DNA of 64,000 nt from Lumbricus terrestris (lineage: Eukaryota > Annelida > Clitellata > Crassiclitellata > Lumbricidae): the NCBI GenBank assembly GCA_949752735.1, contig OX457042.1, forward strand, positions 32,960,289-33,024,288, in the 5' to 3' direction. Below the pieces are notes generated by a model, which worked only from the letters and a program-made list of their open reading frames with translations, was not told where the DNA came from and ran no database searches. Made by a program: the position numbers and the translations under genes. Position 1 is the first letter of the stretch. Every line of letters begins with the position of its first letter. Shown piece by piece: positions 55,230 to 64,000 of this stretch.

Positions 55230-58200
55230 CAAATGACGGTCCACAGCTATTCGAGCGGTCGAGCCAACCTCAGACCGTACATGTATGTGCTTAAAGGTAT
55301 AAGCAAACAGCCAGACCAATTCGCCTGCCTGAGGTGATCAGACTGTTCTCAAACGTGCTTGATGGGTAATTATCAGTATAGTGTGAGGTTAGTCAAGCAC
55401 AGCTATTGTTTGTGCAACAGCAGGTTCGGTTTAAACCCCAACATCCGTTGGATTTGACTAATTGCAAAAAAAATTGGCCCTCAACTGGTTTCAGCTATTA
55501 CAGTCCTTGTTAATTTACTACTATATAGGCCTATAGCTGGGATTTGCCCAACGAAGTACGTTCAACTCTATTATTTTGCTCTACGGAAATAATTAATCCG
55601 GATTACTAAGATCTATCGTGACAGGTTGCTAATGGCGTAGACTGGGCTCCAAGCGCGTGAACACGTTCGCGCTTCCAATAGTTTCAGCCTATTTCTGAGT
55701 TTCTCTATAAACAAGTGGGAGTGGGCGTTCCTGCAGAGGCTACGAAGCAGGCTGTTCAAGTGTCCATACAGTTAGGCGCTTCATTTAAGCAAGATGTAGG
55801 AAGGCTCAATAGTAGCAAAACTTGCATTTTCTAACGCATTCGATAGTTTATACAGAGACCGAATGCTCTCTTCAGTTTCAGACACTTTACCTGAACTCCT
55901 ACCATAATGCAATTTGGCTTAATATGTAGACATTTCTGACCTCAAAGTTTGGTCGTTTGCTCTACGGTCTGTGGTGGGTCCGCACTCCGCAGCCATGGGT
56001 AGAGTTTGGCTTCCGTTTTTTTTGGGAGGGGGGGGGGGCTAAAAACTTGTTCCAGAAGGCGCGGCGCCGAAAAAATGCAAAAAAAGTTGATGACCTTTTC
56101 TTAGTCTTTAAATTTAAATCTCATATCTTATGAAAATCAAATCTCATGAAAATTTCTATGTATTTCCCGGCCGCAAAAGTTGATGACCTTTTTTTAGGCA
56201 TTAGTTGGAAGTGTTTTTGGGGGGCTAAGCCAGAAAAAATAAACCATTTACACGGTCAGAAACATGATTGTATATGGGGCTTCTTGGGTGGGCTTAGCCC
56301 CTAGCCTCTGATAAACTCCGCCCATGTCCACAGCCCTGCGATCCACTCGGTCCGCTGCTGGTGATGCATGTTTATCTGCCTCTACAGGCGCTATAATATT
56401 ATCGGGTACTACTGAACCTGCGCCCCTTTGGTTATTAGGCTACTATTATTACTATTGTTATTGTTAATACTCTTATTATTGTTATTATTGTTATTATTAT
56501 TATTGTTATTATTATTAGACAAATTTATATCTTCACAAAGTCACCAAACCCATAATTATACAGATTAAACATAGGCCCATTGATCGTTTTCAGCACTTAT
56601 ACAAACCTGTTATTCGGTCCTTGACCACTCGGTTCTCTTAATATGACAAGTCGAGTCGTCTAAGCGGATGCAGAGTTTCCTATTTGAAGGGTGACTGATA
56701 AGCGCTGCAGGGACAGATGACTACTGGTCTCACGCTGGTCACCTTTGACTGCAGAAATCTCGACTTCTATAATAGTTCATGCATAAACGCAGGTGACTCG
56801 GTGCGCCAGCTTTCTGCGGGTTCGACTGCATACAAACAAACAAACATTCAATGTAAGGCACGAACTGATGCGATTTTGAGATAATATCAGCATGTTTGCA
56901 TTTCTTATCGCAAGCTGCTTTCTCCTTAATTGGAGCACATGGGTTTTCCCATGTTAAATGCCTGTACGACAGAGCTGATCTAAATGAATTTTTATAACTG
57001 CACAATCCATTATTTCCATTCCTATCCCCTACGGTAAATTATTCCCAATCGGAGGACAATGACCTTGGACTATTTTTAACTGCAGAGAAGTGCTTCTACA
57101 ACTCTACAAATCCATTTTAGTGCTGCACCTTTTAGTATAGAACAGCACGCTGAAAAGTCCAGCTGCACGACATTGTCCGGTATCGTGGCATCCCACGCCA
57201 AGCAACGACCTCTGTGCCAACGCATAGACCTACAACTGAATTATAATGATTCCATCTTGTCTTTTTATCAAGGGCGGAGACCTAGGAGGGCACATCGGGG
57301 ACGGTTCCCCCAATGGAGGTGTTGGGACGGACGGCCCATGCATTTGTCCCCCCAATCGTTGAGCGTCACGACTAAAAAAGGTCATAAACTTTCTTGGCGG
57401 CGAAAATAGAAAATTTCGTCGAGATTTCGCCGGATGACTAAAAAAAGGTCGTCAAAAATTTTGGCCGGTAAAAGATGAAAATTTTTCGGCGACACTCAGA
57501 GCCGTTCGTCCACCAAAAAATCTCGTGTCTTTCCGCCCCCCCCCCCTAAGTCTCCGCCCAGGTCTCCGCCCATGCTTTTGATGCCTGACCTGCACATGCC
57601 ATAGGAGTCTTTGTTGGCCAAAATTCATACCTGCCAAAATTATAACATTGATAATTTCATGACGTTGCTGTCTTCATGCTTTTTTGGAAATGCTGCGTCC
57701 GTAATACCGCAAGAAAGTCCGTGCGTTCTATACTGGGTTCTACTATGGCACCACCGTTACATGTGTGTTGTTTTCTTTCTTAAGACTGTGCTAAACTGTA
57801 TGCCGGGTGCTATTCTAAGAGCCTTTCCTGACTTCCGTAATCATGCAGATGTATTTGGAATTAGCAGAAGCCAGCCTCCTGAGTTTCGTGACTTCTTTAA
57901 GTTAGACCTAATTATTTTTGAGCCGGCGTCAAAATGTCTAAATTCATCAGTCAACTGATTCACCTAAATCAAGCCGTTGAACCCAGCAGCCCGCGTTGTT
58001 ACACATTAAGTAGCCTACATAGGCCTACAATGCGCGCACGAATATATACCCCTACATGTAGGCCTACATTGTACATTGAAGCATGCGTACATTCATAAAT
58101 ATATTGCATAATGGTTTTTTAAAGTTTGTTTTATACCATTTGTTTCAGATTTGTGGTTGACCGCCTTTCTGGCGGTTACGTTTGCGTTGATGGCTCCTGC

Positions 58201-61200
58201 ATCTGCTCAGCTGTCACAAGACATTCTGGACCAGATCGCTGCCAGCCGACGTATGTGTATTGTGTATAGCATACTATCGACATGCGCACATTTGCCTCGC
58301 TGAAATAAAATAATCATCGCTATTTGACTGCTGACTTGCAAAAGCCTATTTCATCAATTTCCTAATTCTTGAAAAAGATTAAAAATAACGAGATAAGCAA
58401 ATATTGATGGGACCAACTAAGAAGAACCAACGTTTCTCGCTTACTATACAAAGGTTTAACACAGTAGTGCTCAGAGGCACTTGGATAGGGTCATAAATTA
58501 TCTGGACATAATAATAACAATTATTATACAAATAAAAATAATTATTATTACTATTATCATTATTATTATTATAACATCAACAACAGAAATAATAATAATA
58601 GGCCTAATAAAATAATAATAATAATAGGCCTAATAATAATAATAATAATAGGCCTAATAATAATAATAATAATAATAATAATGATAATAATAATAACAAT
58701 TATAATAATATGCAGGTCTAAGGGATCAGAAATACCTCGGGTTTGCTATTAATAACTGTTACAAACAGTATGAGTAAAGTCAGGCCTCGAGCATTAGGCA
58801 CCGGCAAACTAGAAGCAATAAATTACAATTACAACTAGCGCCCTGCTATATTTTATCAGTCAACTGAGTCAAGACCGCCATTTTCCATACAAGACAGCGA
58901 AGATAGACAGCAATATGAGGTATGAACTCCTGGCATTTTAATCGGACGGCAAATATTCACAAGTTCGCTATTGATGTTTTTCAGCCGGCGTCGATCAGAT
59001 CAAGGAAATCGTTCTAAATGGCGAACGCAAATCCAAGACCTACGAAAAACTTGCTGATCTCACCGATTACTTTCCAGACAGGAATTCCGGAAGCCAAGGA
59101 CTCGAAGATTCCATTGGTCAGTAGAAGTTGTCTGCAAATTTGACAAAAACTATGCAAAGTAAATATTTAGTGCGCATGCAGTTCCTTTCTTCAGAGTCAG
59201 ACTTGCATCTCCATTTTCTTCCTAAGTGGCAATGCTTTGCATTTTACCGCTTAACTGAAAGGTAGGCTACCGTACAAGCATAGATACAATCATACAACAC
59301 CATCGAAACAAAACTCTTTTCGTTTAAGATTTGCCGACTTTGCGCTGGTAATCAATCTTATAAATAAATTAAACTGAACTTAAATTAATTGAGTCAAATT
59401 GACAAAGCTTAGTTGTGTAGTCTTGTTGTAAACTGTTGTAGACTACATCTTGAACGAGTTGCTCATTGAGAACCTTCAGGATGTTCACGGAGAAGCTGTA
59501 ACCGTACGTTATAAATTCTGATCCTTTCTTCGATGATTCTAGAACACTAGTACTAGAATGTACTAATCGTAATCGTATATAATCGTAATCGTAATCTCCT
59601 AATTTCTAAAGCGCCACTGGAAAGCCAAGCGCGGGGCACCGGGTTATTCACGAGCGCTGCGTTGAGTTAGAAGGGTTGTCCGTGAGAGTAGTCCGTGGTG
59701 GTCCGGGTCGAGTTACCATAGGATCAGGATCAGATGCGTTGAGTCAAAAGGGTTGTCCGTAAGAGTAGTCCATGGTGGTCCGGGTCGAGGTACCGTAGGA
59801 TCAGAGGGTTGGAACAGCTACCAAGGTGGGTGTCGTCTGAGCCGGGAATTGCAGGGTGGGGGATCACATGAGACAGGACAAGAGTTCTTGAAAAGGAGTG
59901 TCTTTAGTTTTGAGTGAAAGGTCCGAGGTGTGATGGATAGAGGAGCCTGAGGAAGGTGATGGTGTGTGATTAGTGATGATGGAGGAGGAACTGAAAAGGA
60001 TCGGAACTCAGCAGGCAGATCATTAGAACATTAGCCAGCCTATGCATCAGTAAGTTGCATCACATAAAAGAAGCACAACTCTACTCTCACGCTGGCATCT
60101 ATCACACATTCACTGGATGGCAACGGATGCACATCTGCACAAAACACTTTTCTAAGATCGTTAGCCAGAATCCGCTCAACAGCCACGAACACGTCATTTA
60201 TACGTGCAGTCAGCGTGCTTTCGATTCAAGCTTTGTATGTATGTATGTATGTATGTATGTATGTATGTATGTATGTATGTATGTATGTATGTATGTATGT
60301 ATGTATGTATGTATGTATGTATGTATGTATGTATGTATGTATGTATGTATGTATGTATGTATGTATGTATGTATGTATGTATGTATGTATGTATGTATGT
60401 ATGTATGTATGTATGTATGTATGTATGTATGTATGTATGTATGTATGTATGTATGTATGTATGTATGTATGTATGTATGTATGTATGTATGTATGTACAT
60501 GTATGTATGTACATGTATGTATGTACATGTATGTATGTATGTATGTATGTATGTATGTATGTATGTATGTATGTATGTATGTATGTATGTATGTATGTAT
60601 GTATGTATGTATGTATGTATGTATGTATGTATGTATGTATGTATGTATGTATGTATGTATGTATGTATGTGCATGTATGTATGTATGAGCACTTGTTATA
60701 GCGCCCATTAATTTTTTTAGGCTGCTACTCAGAAGCACTCCCGACTACAGCGCTAGCACTGAATCGGAGTTTCACGCCGAAGCGCATGAGCAATTGCGAG
60801 GCTTGCTCAGGGTCCCTATACACAACAGATTGGGGTGGATTGTGTAGCCTATAGATATTGAGAGCTTAGTGATTGATAAAATGCCGTTATCATTATGCAG
60901 CCACGAATCATACAGGCCATCAGTGGCGGCGCTACAGCAGGGCATCCCAGAGCAAATGCCCTGATAAAATCTTTACGTCGTCTTTGCCCTGTTAGAATTT
61001 TTATCCTGCCTGTATTTATGTGAAGCATGTAGGCTATCGCTCCTCTATGCTGGTCACTTGTACGACAGCCATGGCTATGCTTTGGGTACAAAGACTTCTG
61101 ACGACTCACTGTGGAATATATATATATAACATATATATTGGAATATATATAGCACAATTAATCCGATCGTTGCTTCGAGGGAGATCTTAATCAAATTCAG

Positions 61201-61825
61201 AGTTTGCGATTAAGTTAGATCAGAAAATCTGAATTGAATTTCCAACGTACCCAATACTACCGGTAGGCCTACCCATAGCCTACATGTAGTTAACGTTATG
61301 AACCATTAGGCCGCATTCAGCGGAGTCATTCAGAGTATCGGGACTCGATCCCGAAATCTAGATCTCATCATTTATGTAGACGATTAAATGTGTATTAAGA
61401 TAACTTATCTGTGATAAGAAAAACCGCGCGAATTTCAGTCTAATATTTCCAGAATTCATCATGTTCCGCTGTGAATGGCCGCAGGTTCCGAAGTGGACTC
61501 GTGGAAAAGAGTACGCTGAGATTCTGACACCGGTGCCACATCTGATGTCTATCATGGCTCTCGGTTCTTCGATCGGAACAAATGGAACTCTAACTGGAGA
61601 GGTCATCGTGGTCAAGTCATTTGATGAGCTGGAATTAGTGAAGGACCAGGTAAATGGATGAACATATGGATGAATGAATGAATGAATTGATACAAGGATT
61701 TTTTAAATGATGGGTTGATGGACGAAGTTGTATATAAATAGAAGGACTGCATGCTGGCAAATTATTACGTCGAATGCTTGGACGATCGATTTATTGTAAA
61801 GTAGAAATAGTTGTGCAAGTGAGGA

Positions 61826-61857
<32 letters not shown>

Positions 61858-63785
61858 GATGTGTTCAACACATCAATCGATGATTGGATAATGCACCACA
61901 TTCTAAATTGAATACTCACTCTGTATATACTATAACCGAACTAATGGGTTCACTCTCCGTGCAAAGGATAAAGCAACTTCATACCTCGAATTTTATGCAA
62001 ATTATGCAATTATAATTTTTTTTATTGGCTGATATAGAACTCTAACTATACTATTAGAAACTATACATACACCTCAACTCATTTTGTATAAAAGGCGATT
62101 AACTAACTCTACACACACTAGTAAGTTTCACTGATTAATGCAACAATCTGCGTTCTTGTAAACTTTATAGAGTTAATGAACGAAAATTGATTGATTGAGT
62201 GAGTATATATATAGCCTACAGAAATAGGGAAACAGACAAATAAATTTCGCTAGTGGCTGAGAGATTGCTCGCTTTATAAATTGAAAATTCATTCTAGTTA
62301 TAGAAACGAGATTTTTGTGAATTGACGAATTGTGAATAGTCCTAACTATTCTAATAAAGACAATAACCACAGCCATGACTCCGATAATATAAACGACGAT
62401 GACTGTTTAGGTGCCTGGTAAGATTGTCGTCTACAATCAACCCTGGCAGGGTTACGGAACTTCCAATGAATACAGAACTCGTGGTGCATCCGAAGCTTCA
62501 AAGCGAGGAGCCATCGCAGCCCTGGTCAGAAGCGTCACCGACTACTCCATTTACAGCCCTCACACCGGAATCCAGGCAAGTCACCTTTTGTTATTTTCTC
62601 ATCTCACTACCTGACGAACGCTGGCACTGAAATTCTCTCCCTAGCTACTTCCAATTCTGCCCTTTTTGTGACACCTACAACGCTACTCCCATTTCCAAAA
62701 ATATACAATCAAACGTTCCGTTTTCCTTATCGCTCCTGTCTTTCAAACTGCCAGCTTCCTTTTTCAGCTTTTACGCTTTAGGCCTACTTGTATGACGGTT
62801 AGCTGGTCTGTTCACTGCACACAAGGGCGGATACAGAAATCTTCGGAGGGTGGGGGCAACAATTTCGGTCTTGTGACAGGGGGAGAAATATCATCTTGGT
62901 CGCCGAAATATCTGTTGACCTTTTTTAGTCATCCTGGTCGAAGTAATGGCCTCTAAAGTATCCTGCTTTTCTCTCCTCCCGCTGCATTGATTTGATGGCT
63001 TGTTGAAACCAAATGGGGGAGGCCACGTGCCATGCACTTTTTCAATGGAGGGGCCATGGCCGGATTGCCCCCCTGGGACCGCCCCTGACTGCACAAACCG
63101 TCTACCAATAAGTTTGAAGTCCTCATGACCTCGAAGACTTCATCATATTGAAGACTCGTCTTGCAACAACAGTGTACATCCGCATCCCGAGCATTCAGGT
63201 GCTGGCCATCCCTTCCCAAAATTAATAGTCACCTTTCCAATAATTAAAATCAAATCAAAATCAAGTTAAATCAAATTAATTTATTAAGCTCAGTAATGCA
63301 AAGTGTCAAACAATATCACTCAATAAAATCAGCCAATCAAGACAAAAAATAGCACATTGAAACAAAAGAATGTTACAGATTAGATGGGAACAATAGGCTT
63401 ACCAGAAGGGACAAGTCCCGTTTGATTGGCGCCCATTAAAAAACGTTGACCTCCCAATATCGAACATCTTCTTTCTTACACATCTCCAGCCTCGTGTAAT
63501 GCAGATGCAATATTATGAAGTAGTGCAATGTAGCATAGTATGATGCTTGTACTTTGATTTTATGCCGTGCTATGACAGCATGACTGTGTCACGGCGCCAT
63601 AGAAATCGTCATTGTTATCAGTAACTATGCAGTGAGACACACTTTTAACAAACCTTGGTCGTCTTGAGCAACCGTTAATTCTGTAAATAAATTCTTTTAG
63701 TCGTACGATCCGAGGTATTCGAGGATTCCAGTGGCTAGTGTGACAGTTGAAGATGCGGAACGACTTCAGCGCTACTATGATCGAA
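54177..63785 (+). CDS. carboxypeptidase Q-like M28 metallopeptidase, copy 5 (first seven exons)
   Basis: Exons 54177-54186, 58149-58250, 58985-59116, 59442-59503, 61485-61649, 62411-62575 and 63701-63785 join in one open frame of 240 codons. Every exon length equals its counterpart in copy 3. The signal peptide reads LWLTAFLAVTFALMAPASA followed by QLSQDILDQIAASR, with CAG where copy 3 has TAG. Exon 3 holds GVDQIKEIVLNGERKSKTYE; exon 5 VPKWTRGKEYAEILTP and SSIGTNGTLTGEVIVVKSFD; exon 6 KIVVYNQPWQGYGTSNEYRT and SPHTGIQ with a GC donor; exon 7 SYDPRYSRIPVASVTVEDAE. The catalytic exons 8-14 must lie beyond the window. No disabling change was seen, so this is the best candidate for an active gene in the cluster. 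Confidence 0.93.
54575..54770 (-). repeat. SINE/LINE-tail repeat, family 3
   Basis: TATTTATTGTTCCCACAATA...CCAGAAGGGATGAATCCCGC resembles 63265-63450. Confidence 0.5.
54930..55023. repeat. near-perfect hairpin, 43-bp arms
   Basis: Left arm 54930-54972 (TTAAACTGAATTGAGTGGAA...) is the reverse complement of 54980-55023 with one single-base indel and a 7-base loop. It abuts the CAT array. Confidence 0.9.
55029..55230. repeat. (CAT)n microsatellite in intron 1 of copy 5
   Basis: About 67 triplets with AAC and ACC interruptions; homologous in position to 12640 and 45936. Confidence 0.95.
55231..55993 (+). other. intron 1 of copy 5, no gene seen
   Basis: Unique-looking DNA without coding signal. 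Confidence 0.4.
55994..56326. mobile_element. hAT-like MITE, family B
   Basis: CATGGGTAGAGTTTGG to AAACTCCGCCCATG with 8-bp duplications TCCGCAGC/TCCACAGC. Confidence 0.88.
56970..57172 (+). mobile_element. diverged MITE, family A
   Basis: AATGAATTTTTATAACTGCA ... CTACAACTCTACAAATCCAT ... CACGCTGAAAAGTCCAG matches family A with decayed ends. Confidence 0.65.
57270..57574. mobile_element. MITE, AGGGCGGAGACC family
   Basis: AGGGCGGAGACCTAGG to GGTCTCCGCCCATG; the interior holds GATGACT...AGGTCGTC and a C run. Confidence 0.7.
58505..58712. repeat. (TAA)n microsatellite with AGGCCTA interruptions
   Basis: AATAATAATAATAGGCCTAA recurs four times inside the array in intron 2 of copy 5. Confidence 0.92.
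59560..59815. repeat. dispersed repeat with a ~75-bp tandem duplication
   Basis: GCGTTGAGTTAGAAGGGTTG...GGTCCGGGTCGAGTTACC is repeated once with about 90% identity. The left part (ATCGTAATCGTAATCTCC) recurs at 27066-27085. Confidence 0.65.
60233..60690. repeat. (GTAT)n microsatellite, ~450 bp
   Basis: About 110 tetranucleotides with a short ACATGTATGTATGT variant block at 60495-60530. It runs directly into the 3' tail of a SINE (GAGCACTTGTTATAGCGCC at 60688), from which it presumably grew. Confidence 0.97.
60688..60842 (-). repeat. SINE family 1 (head diverged)
   Basis: GCGCCC..CTGCTACTCAGAAGCACTCC, TTTCACGCCGAAGCGC and CAATTGCGAG are retained; the tRNA-like head is degraded. Confidence 0.75.
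61650..62410 (+). other. intron 5 of copy 5
   Basis: GGATGAATGAATGAATGAAT follows the donor, as in copies 2 and 3; a (TA)n tract is near 61829-61857. No inserted element corresponding to 33665-34445. Confidence 0.6.
62823..63087. mobile_element. MITE, AAGGGCGGATAC family
   Basis: AAGGGCGGATACAGAAATC to GGGACCGCCCCTG with near 8-bp duplications CTGCACAC/CTGCACAA; the interior has TTGACCTTTTTTAGTCATCC. Confidence 0.7.
63265..63450 (-). repeat. SINE/LINE-tail repeat, family 3
   Basis: AATTTATTAAGCTCAGTAAT...GATGGGAACAATAGGC...AGAAGGGACAAGTCCCG...GGCGCCCATTAAA, related to 22437-22640. Confidence 0.55.
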
Positions 63786-64000
63786 GTAAAAATCAGTTTC
63801 TTTTATTCATTCATTCATTAAAACAAATCGAGAATCAAGGTTCCCAAACTTTCTCATCAGAGCAAGGTATCCTTACTAAAAGCAATTGAGTGAACGTTAC
63901 CATACCCTAATTTCACTACTTTTTCTAGCAGGTACGGTAGTTCCTTAGTTTAATGATGAACAACGTCGCTACCATACAGTATCTACACTACTTGAAGAAC

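Noticed and set aside
60055..60711. 218-residue frame of repeated MYVC, and overlapping frames on both strands
   Set aside because: Artefact of the (GTAT)n array; a tetranucleotide repeat leaves all frames open.

Overview
The window is metazoan nuclear DNA: GT-AG spliced exons with long introns, TATA-box promoters, tRNA-derived SINEs, LINE and Ty3/gypsy fragments, and very many hAT-like MITEs. The word AGGCCTA is scattered everywhere, and the conserved gene family is split into about 14 short exons. A marine invertebrate, possibly an echinoderm, seems likely, but the sequence alone does not prove the taxon.

The only conserved host gene family seen is a + strand tandem cluster of secreted M28-family metallopeptidases resembling carboxypeptidase Q (CPQ, plasma glutamate carboxypeptidase). 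Five members can be placed: copy 1 (last three exons, 3719-7051), pseudogene copy 2 (11655-16192), copy 3 (all 14 exons, 24473-43009), pseudogene copy 4 (45341-50259) and copy 5 (first seven exons, 54177 to beyond the right edge). Copies 2-5 each have a TATA box 105-114 bp upstream of a ten-base first coding exon. The order is gene, pseudogene, gene, pseudogene, gene. The two pseudogenes share an exon 1 variant and an intronic SINE that copy 5 lacks, so a pseudogene-plus-gene unit was probably duplicated. Copy 3 keeps one frame through 483 codons and all expected zinc and catalytic residues, but codon 32 is TAG where copy 5 has CAG. Copy 1 ends in a hydrophobic tail suggesting a membrane or GPI anchor, while copy 3 ends in a polar tail.

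Region by region: 1-3060 is the 3' part of a deleted Ty3/gypsy element with a probable 3' LTR. 3061-7051 is the end of copy 1, with a 16-bp minisatellite in its last intron. 7052-11546 is microsatellites, MITEs and a fold-back element. 11547-16192 is pseudogene 2 with large triplet arrays. 16193-24361 is a repeat-rich spacer with two hAT elements over 1 kb. 24362-43009 is copy 3, whose introns carry a CRE-containing satellite, a 19-bp minisatellite and a 20-bp minisatellite. 43010-45226 is spacer. 45227-50259 is pseudogene 4. 50260-54071 is spacer. 54072-64000 is the 5' half of copy 5. Most long open frames in the window are simple-sequence artefacts.
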